Part shown: positions 1 through 7,080 of the stretch, piece after piece
Layout of the letters: each line of letters starts with the position of its first letter
Numbering within the stretch: position 1 is the first letter of the stretch
From: UBA11612 sp963976395
GTDB lineage: Bacteria; Pseudomonadota; Alphaproteobacteria; Rhodospirillales; Rhodospirillaceae
Direction of reading: 5' to 3'
NCBI GenBank assembly: GCA_963976395.1
Contig: CAXBLG010000091.1
Location: forward strand, 1 to 11,779
Length of the DNA: 11,779 nt
Notes under the pieces: generated by a model
What the model was told of the DNA's origin: nothing
Databases searched by the model: none
Seen by the model: the letters and a program-made list of their open reading frames with translations, nothing else
Made by a program: the position numbers and the translations under genes

Positions 1-43
1 GGGAGAGGCGGCCTCCCTCCGTCTCTCCCGCCATTCTTTTATT
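1..43 (+). terminator. Possible rightward intrinsic terminator, cut by window edge
   Basis: Bases 1-7 (gggagag) pair perfectly with 23-29 (ctctccc) around a 15-base GC-rich loop. An interrupted T-rich stretch follows at 34-43. This would end the transcript of a gene left of the window, where a capsid-type gene would be expected in such phages. The T tract is broken by A and C, and the true left arm may extend beyond base 1, so the call is tentative. Confidence 0.35.
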
Positions 44-58
44 GGAGATATCGATTTG

Positions 59-688
59 ATGAAAAAATTCCGCAAAGACGGCCTTTCCTTGCGCGAAGGC
101 GTAACCGCGATGATGGCCAAGGCGGCCGGTGTTGAGCCTGACTTGGCGTTGCGCGGCGGTACGGCTGCGACCCGCGTACTGGGCCATATCAGCGATGCTC
201 TGGAAGCGGGCAACGAGACCGCGAAGAACGCTGCATTACAAAAAGCACAACAGAAACTGCGAGCGATAGATTCGCGTAAACATGGAAAATTAGTGCAGTC
301 GTTGCAGGGACGTCTTCTGGCGATGCAAGGGCGCGGCGACACCACTAATCCGCAGACAAGGTTGTCTGCGTCGGTGAGTCCCTATCCATCGCAAGGAATA
401 CAGGTTGCCGGGTTGCCGCAATTTCCAGCGCAAGATTATCGAAGACCGCCAACGACAGAAGCACCCTGGGGCTTTGGCAAATTACCTTTGCGTTCAGGTC
501 AAACGTTGCCAGGGCCGCTTGTCGATCCTCGGTTCGATAATCTGCCCTTTGAGGAGCAGAAGAAAATACTTTTGGAACTACGGCTGAAAAATGAGATTGA
601 TGACAAACTTTATGATTGGTACGAGACATACGGCCTCAATCCCGATATCAAAATCCCGCCGATGCCGCCGATCAATATCGAGGAATAA
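59..688 (+). CDS. Unrecognised phage-type protein, 209 aa
   Basis: I do not recognise this family. The ATG at 59 is preferred over the adjacent TTG at 56 because GGAGA at 44-48 is a well-placed ribosome binding site. The N-terminal third is basic and Ala/Leu/Gln-rich with helical character (residues about 5-95), without signal peptide or membrane segment. The middle and C-terminus (about 105-209) are rich in Pro and aromatic residues and end in a PPMPPI-type acidic tail, so they are probably extended. It starts just after a terminator-like hairpin and before a cargo gene in a virion block, which suggests a virion-associated or accessory protein; that is inference from position only. It ends eight bases from the convergent stop of the Sel1 gene. 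A cargo or regulatory protein is equally possible. Confidence 0.7.
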   Translation: MKKFRKDGLSLREGVTAMMAKAAGVEPDLALRGGTAATRVLGHISDALEAGNETAKNAALQKAQQKLRAIDSRKHGKLVQSLQGRLLAMQGRGDTTNPQTRLSASVSPYPSQGIQVAGLPQFPAQDYRRPPTTEAPWGFGKLPLRSGQTLPGPLVDPRFDNLPFEEQKKILLELRLKNEIDDKLYDWYETYGLNPDIKIPPMPPINIEE

Positions 689-695
689 TGAAGAG

Positions 696-1355
696 TTAAC
701 CTGAAACGTTGATCGGAAAATCCAGAAGCGCCAGGTCGTCCGGTAGAACGCAACTTTCCGACGGCTTTGCGTAGGACAATGTCGAGACATCGTAAGATGA
801 ATCGGTTGCCTTGGACCGCTCTATCGAAACCTCGGCAGGAACTCGGTACAAAAATTGTTGGAGTTTATACTCTAGTGTTCCGTCGCTAGAGCGCGGAACG
901 TTCTGTTGAGTCGATTTGTGCTGATTGTATGCGTAAAGCCAAAGATCGCTGTAGGAAGAATCCTGCTCCACGAATGTGCCTTCGTTGTACGCCCTCGCCA
1001 TCTTGATCATGCTTATAAGGTGCCCACCGTGGGCGGCTTTGTCGTACCAGAGGTACGCTTTGCATTCGCTTTGTTCGAGTGTTCCTTCGATGCCGACTTC
1101 AAAGCTATAGGCGACGAATTCCTGCGCCTGGGCGTGACCGGCTTCTGCATAGGGGCGAATGAGTGAGTAGGCCGTACTCACGTTGCCGTTGGTGATGGCA
1201 TTGCGAGCTGCCTCGATAACATCGGCGGGAACTTCCGGGACCGGAGAAGTTTCGGCAACTAAATCGGCGGAGAACGCGGGCGCTGTCCAGCACACCGCGG
1301 CTGACAACGCGGCAACCTGAAGAGCAGATCTTATGGACACCCTCTTAGATTGCAT
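696..1355 (-). CDS. Secreted Sel1-repeat protein (phage moron candidate), 219 aa
   Basis: The ATG complementary to 1353-1355 gives a clear Sec signal peptide: a basic start (K4, R5, R9), a hydrophobic core at about residues 10-25 and an A-F-S-A cleavage site near residue 30. The mature part carries about two Sel1-like (TPR-related) repeats, at about 74-111 and 112-147. The conserved AYLWYDKAAHGG segment and the following ARAYNEG match the Sel1 pattern of helix pairs that act as protein-binding scaffolds. The C-terminal 70 residues match nothing I know. An upstream in-frame extension to 1550 would destroy the signal peptide and is rejected. The gene runs against all its neighbours and has its own promoter, as expected of a moron expressed in the lysogen. 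Periplasmic export is well supported; the partner and function are unknown. Confidence 0.82.
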   Translation of the reverse strand: MQSKRVSIRSALQVAALSAAVCWTAPAFSADLVAETSPVPEVPADVIEAARNAITNGNVSTAYSLIRPYAEAGHAQAQEFVAYSFEVGIEGTLEQSECKAYLWYDKAAHGGHLISMIKMARAYNEGTFVEQDSSYSDLWLYAYNQHKSTQQNVPRSSDGTLEYKLQQFLYRVPAEVSIERSKATDSSYDVSTLSYAKPSESCVLPDDLALLDFPINVSG

Positions 1356-1362
1356 ACTTGAA

Positions 1363-1391
1363 ATTATAATCCTCGTTGCGGTGGTTGTCGA
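1363..1391 (-). promoter_or_regulatory. Sigma70-type promoter of the Sel1 gene
   Basis: On the reverse strand a TCGACA box (complement of 1386-1391, five of six matches to TTGACA) is followed after exactly 17 bases by a perfect TATAAT (complement of 1363-1368). The predicted transcription start, six to seven bases on, falls at about 1356-1357, right at the ATG at 1355. The mRNA would be leaderless or nearly so. The nearest purine-rich element, GAGG (complement of 1371-1374), lies upstream of the -10 box and could not serve as a ribosome binding site for this transcript. Confidence 0.65.
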
Positions 1392-1409
1392 GTTTAAGCG
1401 TGAGTCAGC

Positions 1410-1760
1410 ATGGCCGCTAAATCCGGCCATTTCGTGACCCTCAAACGTCCTGGATTTTTCATGTCCAAAAAGCATTTGCTGAACGCTTACGCCAACCGGG
1501 CGGAGGTGTTCATTGATGAGTCCCATCTCACCGGCCAGGTGCTGGTGCATGAGGTGGAGGACTGTGAGCCGTATCTAGAGCAGGCGCGGGTGCTGTCCGA
1601 CCTTGCACCCGGGCGGGAGTTTCGACACGCGGCGGTGGTCCCGCATTTTGTTTACGCGAAGGCCTACCGGGAAGGGTGGGCCAACGATCGCAAGGCCTGG
1701 AAGAAATGGGCCAATGATCCGGCCAACAAGCTGTTTAGAACCTGGCCGGGCGCACTCTGA
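1410..1760 (+). CDS. Small conserved phage-type protein, 116 aa
   Basis: A soluble, mildly basic protein with many Trp, Lys and charged residues and no signal peptide or membrane helix. The central stretch (residues about 30-55: AEVFIDESHLTG, then VLVHEVEDCE) and the Lys/Trp-rich C-terminus look like a conserved small domain, but I cannot assign a function. GTGAG at 1400-1404 is a weak ribosome binding site for the ATG at 1410. A second in-frame ATG at 1461 has no better site, so the start is uncertain. It begins the rightward block after the Sel1 cargo gene and lies 37 bases before the glycosyltransferase, so it is probably co-transcribed with it. Confidence 0.72.
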   Translation: MAAKSGHFVTLKRPGFFMSKKHLLNAYANRAEVFIDESHLTGQVLVHEVEDCEPYLEQARVLSDLAPGREFRHAAVVPHFVYAKAYREGWANDRKAWKKWANDPANKLFRTWPGAL

Positions 1761-1797
1761 TCGTTTCACTGACAGTCTCACACTGAAGGTTTGTTCC

Positions 1798-2541
1798 ATG
1801 AATGAGGATGACAACAGCGCTCCGGACAGCGGAGCCTGGCTGAAGGTGGCCGTGTGCGTGCCGTCTGCCGGAGACTGGAAGGCCACAACGGCTGTGTCGG
1901 TGGCACGTACGGCGCAACACTTTGCCAAAGGCTGCGCGGGTGCGCTGGAGATTGTGGCGGTGAAGGGGTTCATGATTCCCGAGCAGCGCAGTCGCTGCGT
2001 GGCCGAGGCCTGGAAGATGAACGCAACGCATCTGCTTTGGGTGGACAGCGATATGGGTTTTCCCGAAGACGCCTTGCTGCGGTTGCTGAAACACGGCGAG
2101 CGCGTGGTGGGTGTCAATTATCCGCGCAAGATGCCGGCGGCGATTCCAACGGCCTATGTGGACAACGCGGCGGAGACCGGGCCGCTGTACACGACGGACG
2201 ATAAAGCCGGTCTGGAAGAGGTGCGGCACTGCGGCTTCGGCCTGATGCTGTGCGAGATGAATGTGTTCGACGCACTGGCCGAGGACTTGCCGCTGTTTGC
2301 CTTCGAGCCGCAGCCGCCGCACTACACGCGATTCTGCACCGAGGACGTGTACTTCTGCCGCAAGCTGCGCAAGCACGATATTCCGGTGTTCATCGATCAC
2401 GATCTCTCGCGCGAGATCGTTCACGTCGGCGAGTGCGCCTACACCAATGACATGGCGTTGAATGGTTTGGCCGAAAAGAGAGACGGCGTATCGCGTCTGC
2501 AAATTCCGGAAAGATTGATCGCGGCGGGAGATGCGGCATGA
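1798..2541 (+). CDS. GT-A-fold glycosyltransferase-like phage protein, 247 aa
   Basis: Likely transfers a sugar from a nucleotide-sugar donor. Residues 16-22 (KVAVCVP) form the first strand of a GT-A Rossmann-like fold. The hallmark metal- and nucleotide-binding DSD is at 83-85 in LLWVDSDMGFP. A conserved acidic pair lies at 182-183 (TEDVYFCRK), and His209 before Gly211 is the usual third metal ligand. The length suits the compact glycosyltransferases common in phage genomes. The ATG at 1798 has GAAGG at 1785-1789; a longer in-frame reading back to 1603 overlaps the preceding gene and lacks family features. The stop overlaps the next start in ATGA, so the two proteins are probably translationally coupled. 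The acceptor (virion protein, host O-antigen or other glycan) is not visible from sequence. Confidence 0.82.
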   Translation: MNEDDNSAPDSGAWLKVAVCVPSAGDWKATTAVSVARTAQHFAKGCAGALEIVAVKGFMIPEQRSRCVAEAWKMNATHLLWVDSDMGFPEDALLRLLKHGERVVGVNYPRKMPAAIPTAYVDNAAETGPLYTTDDKAGLEEVRHCGFGLMLCEMNVFDALAEDLPLFAFEPQPPHYTRFCTEDVYFCRKLRKHDIPVFIDHDLSREIVHVGECAYTNDMALNGLAEKRDGVSRLQIPERLIAAGDAA

Positions 2542-3239
2542 GGAAAGTTGCGATCATCGGCCGCTGTGATTCGACGCGTGAAGACGCCCCGATGGGAACA
2601 CCGGATTGGGAGACCTGGGGACTGGCCTGGGATGCGGGATTTGTCGGCGACCGCTATTTTGAGATTCACACCCCCAACACCTGGGGGCCGGATACCCTGC
2701 ATGAGTCCGTAGACTATCGAGAGTGGCTGCGCGAGCTGGACGGCGAAAAAATCATGGCCGAGGCCTATGCCGATATTCCGGGCAGCCGGGCGTACCCGTT
2801 GCAAGACGTTATGCGATTGCCGGGCCTGGAGGCGGGATACCTTGAAAGTTCGATCGCTTACATGCTGGCGCTTGCGCGTCTGGAAAACGTGCCGGTGGTG
2901 GGAATCTGGGGTGTCGATCTGACAGCCCTGGATGAATACGTCTATCAGCGCCCGAACCTTGCTTATCTTATGGGGTTATTTCGCTATCAGGGGATGCAAA
3001 TTCGCGTGCCGCGCGCGAGCGCGTTGTGGGAGCTCTCGTGGCTCGACGGCTTGCCGGTGCCGGACTTTACCGACGAGACCATCGACCGGTTTCATCTGGA
3101 ATATCTGCTGGGCCGCGAAGTAGGCCGGGCCAGGAAGCCGGATAAAATGCGCAGCGATCTGATGACGTCTATCTGGACGGACCCGCCGCGATATGGATTT
3201 CAAAATTTCAAAACAGCGAGTGAAGGGGAGGCGGCCTGA
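2538..3239 (+). CDS. Phage protein coupled to the glycosyltransferase, Rossmann-like start, 233 aa
   Basis: The N-terminus (residues 3-12, KVAIIGRCDS, then APMGTPDWETWGLAW) looks like a nucleotide-binding-type first strand and loop followed by a conserved Trp-rich segment. I recall similar open reading frames in tailed-phage genomes, but no function. The middle (about 100-140) has a second hydrophobic strand, VPVVGIWGVDL. There is no signal peptide or membrane segment. GGGAG at 2526-2530 precedes the ATG, which overlaps the stop of the glycosyltransferase; its own TGA overlaps the adaptor ATG in TGATG. A role in the same glycan or nucleotide-sugar chemistry is inferred only from this coupling. 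Confidence 0.75.
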   Translation: MRKVAIIGRCDSTREDAPMGTPDWETWGLAWDAGFVGDRYFEIHTPNTWGPDTLHESVDYREWLRELDGEKIMAEAYADIPGSRAYPLQDVMRLPGLEAGYLESSIAYMLALARLENVPVVGIWGVDLTALDEYVYQRPNLAYLMGLFRYQGMQIRVPRASALWELSWLDGLPVPDFTDETIDRFHLEYLLGREVGRARKPDKMRSDLMTSIWTDPPRYGFQNFKTASEGEAA

Positions 3240-3865
3240 TGAGCATCGCGAATTATGCAGACCTGAAGGCATCGGTAGCTGCATGGCTGAACCGGACCGA
3301 TTTGACGGCCGTGATTCCCGACTTCATTACGTTGGCCGAAGCGTATTTGAGCCGCGAGCTGAAAACGCGCGAACAGATGGTTGCTGCAACCCTGACAACG
3401 GTGGCAGGCGTTTCGGCGGTGGCGCTGCCGGACGATTTTGGCGCGGCGCGGCGGGTGACCGTTCAAACCAGTCCCAAAGTAGTGCTGCGCGCGACCACGG
3501 TTCAGGACGTGGACGCAAAATATACGTTGAGCGTCACGGGTGTTCCGCGCGCCTTTGCTGTTGCCGGTAGCAATCTGCAGTTGGGCCCGGCGCCGGATGC
3601 GGCGTATGCAATTGAACTTCTGTACTATGCGCGGCTTCCGGCGTTGTCGGAGGATGCGGATACGAACTGGCTGCTGAGCCGGCATCCCGATGCGTATTTG
3701 TATGCGACGCTGATTCAGGCCGCGCCTTACCTCGGAGAAGACAACCGCGTGGGGGTGTGGAGTACGTTGCTGCAAGCGGTGACGAGCAGCATTGAGGCCG
3801 ACAACACTTTGAGTGAGTGGAGCGCCGGTTCGGCGTCGATGCCCGATTTACAGGCCGCACCATGA
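3239..3865 (+). CDS. Putative head-tail adaptor protein (SU10-adaptor-like), 208 aa
   Basis: Adaptor proteins dock under the portal ring and join head to tail in short-tailed phages. The N-terminus has the family pattern: a start of the type SIANYADLKASVAAWLNR, then an IPDFITLAEAYLSRELKTRE helix (about residues 26-45), a beta-rich middle with ALPDDFGAARRV (about 61-72), and a helical C-terminal half with HPDAYLYATLIQAAPYLGED (about 147-166). The length is right for the family. AGGGGAGG at 3224-3231 is a strong ribosome binding site. The TGATG overlap upstream and ATGA overlap downstream place it in a polycistronic virion operon. Confidence 0.8.
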   Translation: MSIANYADLKASVAAWLNRTDLTAVIPDFITLAEAYLSRELKTREQMVAATLTTVAGVSAVALPDDFGAARRVTVQTSPKVVLRATTVQDVDAKYTLSVTGVPRAFAVAGSNLQLGPAPDAAYAIELLYYARLPALSEDADTNWLLSRHPDAYLYATLIQAAPYLGEDNRVGVWSTLLQAVTSSIEADNTLSEWSAGSASMPDLQAAP

Positions 3866-4107
3866 TTGCCGTTGAGGCAAGTGCGCCGGTGTGGGCGCAC
3901 GAGTTGGTTCGGCGGATTGAAGAGGCATTGGGTGCCCAGGCCGGTCAACCGGTGCGGCTGCCGGCCTTTGGTGTTGCCGACCTTCCCAGCCCTGCACGTT
4001 TTAACAGCTGCCTGATTTTCATTTCAAATGAGAGCGGCGGCGCGGTGCCGGCATTTTCCGACGGCGCGGATTGGCGCCGTGTAACCGATAGAGCAGTGGT
4101 GAGTTAG
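3862..4107 (+). CDS. Small virion-type protein, 81 aa
   Basis: The ATG at 3862 overlaps the adaptor stop (ATGA) and has CAGG at 3851-3854 upstream; a longer in-frame reading back to 3817 would overlap the adaptor by 49 bases. The C-terminal half (residues about 50-81) has the pattern of a strand (CLIFIS), a turn with Gly-Gly, then PAFSDGADWRRVTDRAVVS. This ending is common in small structural proteins beside tail-fibre genes. No signal peptide or membrane helix. Probably a tail or neck accessory protein; the exact role is unknown. Confidence 0.75.
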   Translation: MIAVEASAPVWAHELVRRIEEALGAQAGQPVRLPAFGVADLPSPARFNSCLIFISNESGGAVPAFSDGADWRRVTDRAVVS

Positions 4108-4109
4108 CG

Positions 4110-4831
4110 ATGGTTGACAGTCCGACAACACGAAACAGGCTGCGCAAGCAAGAGCTTGGCACCAACACCAACACCTGGGGTGATACCAAACTCAACGAAG
4201 TGTTGGACGCTCTGGATCAAGCCCTGGACGGGGTCGAGAACATAGTTCTGACAGGGAGTAAAACGCTCACGACGAGCAATTATTCGACTGCCGACGAGGC
4301 CAAGAACCGAGTGTTGAAGTTCACCGGTACATTGGCAGCACCGGCCGAAGTTTTCGTTCCCAGTGTGGAGCATATGTATCTGGCGGTGAATGCCGCCGGT
4401 GCAAGCGTGACTCTGAGAACCGCGGGCGGGAGCGGGGTGAGTTTGCCCAATGGGTACGCCGCGGCAGTTTATTGCGACGGCAGCGATGTGTTCAACGGTT
4501 CGCCCACTTTTCTTACAGGCGCTGTGCAAATTTCCGGCGCGCTGCAGGTGGGCGGCAAAATCGCAAACGTGACTGCAGGCACGGCTAGCCTTGATGCGAT
4601 CAACAAAAGCCAGATGGACGCGGCGATTGCCGCAGCGACGACCTCCAGCACCGCCGGGTCCGTCAAAGTGACGGCGACGGATTCAACCAACCGCTACCTA
4701 GGCGGCGGGTCGGGGCGTTGCAGGCCGGCAACGGCATTGCGCTGGAGGTACAAAGCCCCGGCGGCGATGAAACTTTACGTATACAAGCGCCTCGTTTGAA
4801 TCCGGGCGCGTATTTTTTAGCCACAGTGTAG
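4110..4831 (+). CDS. Tail-fibre-like protein interrupted by a -1 frameshift
   Basis: The N-terminus (residues 1-42: TTRNRLRKQELG, NTNTWGDTKLNEVLDALDQ) has the conserved anchor seen at the start of many phage tail or fibre proteins. A Gly/Ala/Thr-rich beta body follows, with a helix at about 185-200 and a TAGSVKVTATDSTNRYLGG segment. The initial frame then turns into an Arg/Pro-rich tail ending at 4799. The -1 frame continues smoothly from about 4715 with ALQAGNGIALEVQSPGGDE and a beta-type ending, stopping at 4831. That ending lies seven bases from the next ATG, matching the operon spacing; the 4799 stop leaves 39. One extra G in the run 4712-4715 would give an unbroken protein of about 240 residues. 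The cause could be a real mutation, a sequencing error or ribosomal slippage. GGTGAG at 4098-4103 is the ribosome binding site. Confidence 0.8.
4712..4717 (+). other. Frameshift point in the tail-fibre-like gene
   Basis: A run of four G (4712-4715) is followed by CG. In the starting frame the codons are TCG GGG CGT; a -1 slip from GGG at 4713-4715 to GGG at 4712-4714 leads into GCG TTG CAG, the frame with the expected beta-rich ending. This is not a classic X-XXY-YYZ heptamer, since the preceding TCG codon would re-pair poorly. Loss of one G from a five-G run is the simplest explanation. Confidence 0.7.
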
Positions 4832-4838
4832 GTGAAAC

Positions 4839-5195
4839 ATGACAACCAGCGGCGGAAGATTAGGTGCACTGGAAGGCACCACGACAACCTGGAAGACACT
4901 TTATAAACCCGCGAGCGGCGTGCTCGCGACAATTACCGTGACGGCCTGCAATCGCAGTGCGTCGGCGCGCACGATCCGCATCGCTCAAGTGCAAAGCGCT
5001 TCGGCAGACCCGACTCCGGCAGACGGCGAAATGAAACTTTACGATCGAAGCCTTAGTGCGGCCGGCGATACGGCGGGTAAGGATGTATTGCAACTGACCG
5101 GCATGGTGCTGAACGGCGACAATGACGATCAAGTGGTGGTTTATGTCTCGGGTATAGACGTTGATTTCACCTGCGACGGCGTGACGGAGAACTAG
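4839..5195 (+). CDS. Small beta-rich virion-type protein, 118 aa
   Basis: The start TSGGRLGALEG, then TTWKTLYKPASGVLATITVTACNRSA, reads as a beta-sandwich. It resembles small phage proteins of unknown function found beside tail-fibre genes, some of which may be decoration or tail accessory proteins. Later strands include DQVVVYVSGIDVDF near the C-terminus. No signal peptide or membrane helix. AGGTG at 4830-4834 precedes the ATG; it overlaps the frameshifted stop of the tail-fibre-like gene, a further sign that the -1 frame is the natural one. The next gene starts two bases after this stop. Confidence 0.75.
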   Translation: MTTSGGRLGALEGTTTTWKTLYKPASGVLATITVTACNRSASARTIRIAQVQSASADPTPADGEMKLYDRSLSAAGDTAGKDVLQLTGMVLNGDNDDQVVVYVSGIDVDFTCDGVTEN

Positions 5196-5197
5196 AG

Positions 5198-5575
5198 ATG
5201 GGTATTCATCATGGTGCAGCGTCCGCTGTGACGGTTATTGGCGATAATGTGGCCTCGGCCAGCCCGAGCGCGACGGGAAGTGCAGATCTTGTGAGCGCGG
5301 CGACGAATACGGGTGGGATTATTATCACTAGCGTATCCATTTCTATCATTGCGAGCGGCGTAACTGGTGGAACCGTTACTTTGGATTTTATTGTTGGTGG
5401 AAATACAGTGATGCGAGTTAGAGCCTTGGCATCAGGCGCGCAGGGACACAATGCCGCAGGCGGCATTGGAGCAATAGAGATATCATCTGGACAAGCTGTA
5501 GGTTACGCCTTTACTGAAACAGACTCTTCAATAGCTGGAAGCGGTGAGATTTTTTTAACGTGGAGGCACAAATAA
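5198..5575 (+). CDS. Small Gly/Ser/Ala-rich beta protein, 125 aa
   Basis: The protein is almost all short residues and alternating hydrophobics (GGIIITSVSISIIASG, VTLDFIVGGNTVMRV), typical of beta-sandwich virion proteins, and it ends compactly in IFLTWRHK. The family is unknown. GGAGA at 5186-5190, inside the end of the previous gene, is a good ribosome binding site. Its last third is visibly more AT-rich than the genes to its left. It is the last rightward gene before the second cargo gene. The same frame stays open for 34 codons after the TAA, as described for the following gap. Confidence 0.72.
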   Translation: MGIHHGAASAVTVIGDNVASASPSATGSADLVSAATNTGGIIITSVSISIIASGVTGGTVTLDFIVGGNTVMRVRALASGAQGHNAAGGIGAIEISSGQAVGYAFTETDSSIAGSGEIFLTWRHK

Positions 5576-5780
5576 GTCGACAGCAGGAGTAGGATAGTAT
5601 CGCCGTATAATGCGAACCGCGTCACCTATCTGGCCGATGTAACATTAGATTCGTATATAAGTTCTGATTGCGCTGTCTAAGGCGATGATTAGGAAATGAT
5701 TCAAAACTTGGCAGAATACGCCGTACACCTTTGGGCCAGCGAAAAATGAACTACGAAGATAAAATTTGGTCTGAGCGAAA
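5576..5780 (+). other. Gap between convergent genes; no convincing gene
   Basis: No complete gene with a start and ribosome binding site is seen. Directly after the TAA at 5573-5575 the same frame runs on for 34 codons to a TAA at 5678-5680 and includes YNANRVTYLADVTLDSYISS. This could be a readthrough tail or a remnant of a lost virion gene. A 17-codon ATG frame at 5697-5750 and a 12-codon one after it are too short to support. A TATAAT at 5606-5611 has no -35 box at a usable distance. No intrinsic terminator was found for either convergent gene. Confidence 0.5.
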
Positions 5781-6971
5781 TTAGGTGGGTACGAGTAGAA
5801 ACACGCTGTCGTCTAGTTCATGAATGGCGGTGTACGGTGCGCTGGACAACGATGGGCTGCGAACGATTTCCTCTCGGCTGGCGCTGAATTTTACACGTTG
5901 GTGTGGATCGCGTGCCACGGGTGCCCAAGGAAAGTCGTTAGGCAAAGAAGTGCCCTCTCCAATCAATTCTAGGATAGCACGCGCAGTGTTTCTTGCGCCG
6001 TTAGGGGTAAACAGTTCATCGGGAGAAATGCTTCCACTCAAATCAGTTTCATCGTGCAGGAAAGCCGTAAGTTCTTTCTTTGCGGCTTGCACTGTCTCGA
6101 CCGTCCGATTGATTTTCCCAATTATGTATTGAGCACCATAGGCCGGTATTGGGTTGAGATTGAGGGTAGGTGTTCCAACGAACGCGGCTTCCAAACCTGT
6201 AGTAGAATTGCAGTGAATTAAGACCTTTGCACTCTTGATCCACGGCAGAGGCAATGAACTCTCTACTACATCGACTTGAGGAAACATTTCCCGCCACATT
6301 TGCGCGCGTTCCGAAGGATGTGGGCGGATAACGACACGATGATCTGGCGCTAACCATCTGATCAATTGCAATACGATATCAATGGAAGCGTTCTCCACAT
6401 CAATTATTGATTGCGCTTCCTCTTCAGTTAGTTGGATCGCCTGCCGCATAATCGCTAACGCTGTTTGCGGACTGCCCCAAAGACTGTTGATCACTCCAAA
6501 GCCTGTATTGAATAGTATGTAGGGTCGGCCAGGAATAATCGGAGTTTCTGCAGATCTAATTGCTTCTAGCCGTGCCGAGCCGGTGACAAAAAATTTTTCA
6601 GCTGCGTTGAACTGGCCAACTAACATTGCTTTATGCGCTTCAGTGTCCACCAGAAATTTGTCGGAGAGACTTATTGCTTCAAGAGTAACATTTTTCAAAG
6701 GGTCGACGAGAGGCAATGCTTCTTCATCAGAGGCTATTACCAAGTGACCAGCCTCTTTGGCCCAGTTCATTCCTTTCGCCTGAGAGCTATTGGCCGTGGT
6801 GAAAAGATATATACCAGGTGTATTTTTTCGCGCTTGAGCGTTGCGAACTAGCGCCCAAACCTGCCCAACCACAACGGCTATGCCAGACTTTAGTAGGTGG
6901 GACGCGATTAATAGGCGGGACTCTAGGTCGCGAGATTTCAACTCGCAGTTCAAATAGGCGACACGGTTCAT
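5781..6971 (-). CDS. Surface-carbohydrate biosynthesis protein, CDP-glycerol-transferase-like, 396 aa
   Basis: Likely a cytoplasmic glycan enzyme with a GT-B-like fold. The N-terminus (residues 4-37: VAYLNCELKSRDLESRLLIA, then GIAVVVGQ) and SDEEALPLV near 81-89 match proteins annotated as surface carbohydrate biosynthesis. The C-terminal domain has IRPHPSE (215-221) and HCNSTTGLEAAFVGTP (253-268), motifs shared with CDP-glycerol and capsule-type transferases for phosphate and nucleotide binding. The length looks complete. Two 60-base rows counted inside it (6541, 6661) are each 45% GC, against 60% in a row of the glycosyltransferase gene (2101), which suggests acquisition from another source. 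It is antisense to the virion operon and not a virion gene, so it is best read as a moron altering host surface glycans. The ATG at 6971 lacks a clear ribosome binding site. Confidence 0.8.
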   Translation of the reverse strand: MNRVAYLNCELKSRDLESRLLIASHLLKSGIAVVVGQVWALVRNAQARKNTPGIYLFTTANSSQAKGMNWAKEAGHLVIASDEEALPLVDPLKNVTLEAISLSDKFLVDTEAHKAMLVGQFNAAEKFFVTGSARLEAIRSAETPIIPGRPYILFNTGFGVINSLWGSPQTALAIMRQAIQLTEEEAQSIIDVENASIDIVLQLIRWLAPDHRVVIRPHPSERAQMWREMFPQVDVVESSLPLPWIKSAKVLIHCNSTTGLEAAFVGTPTLNLNPIPAYGAQYIIGKINRTVETVQAAKKELTAFLHDETDLSGSISPDELFTPNGARNTARAILELIGEGTSLPNDFPWAPVARDPHQRVKFSASREEIVRSPSLSSAPYTAIHELDDSVFLLVPT

Positions 6972-7080
6972 TTTTTGACATTAGTCCGATAGGCATAGTC
7001 TCTTCAATTCTAATATTGCGTCGAGTACTCCGAGGGGCGACACAGCCTCAAGTAAACTTACAATATCTAATTAGAGATGG

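Noticed and set aside
1356..1550. Upstream extension of the leftward Sel1 gene to 1550
   Set aside because: It would bury the signal peptide inside the protein, overlap the divergent gene at 1410 and run through the promoter at 1363-1391.
1575..2117. Leftward open frame of 180 codons
   Set aside because: It overlaps two supported rightward genes and has low-complexity Ser/Pro/Arg composition without motifs.
1735..2502. Leftward open frame of 255 codons
   Set aside because: It is antisense to the glycosyltransferase gene, His/Arg-rich without a recognisable motif, as expected of a GC-rich shadow frame.
3200..3775. Leftward open frame of 191 codons
   Set aside because: Antisense to the adaptor gene, Arg/Gln-rich with no domain; the adaptor frame has family features and a strong ribosome binding site.
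5606..5611. TATAAT in the 5576-5780 gap as a rightward promoter
   Set aside because: The only -35-like box (TCGACA at 5577-5582) is 23 bases away, and the only gene downstream faces the other way.
6975..6980. Perfect TTGACA on the plus strand after the glycan gene start, a possible promoter for the nozzle-like gene
   Set aside because: No acceptable -10 box lies 16-18 bases downstream; the AT-rich TAATAT at 7011 is about 30 bases away. A terminator also lies between it and the gene.
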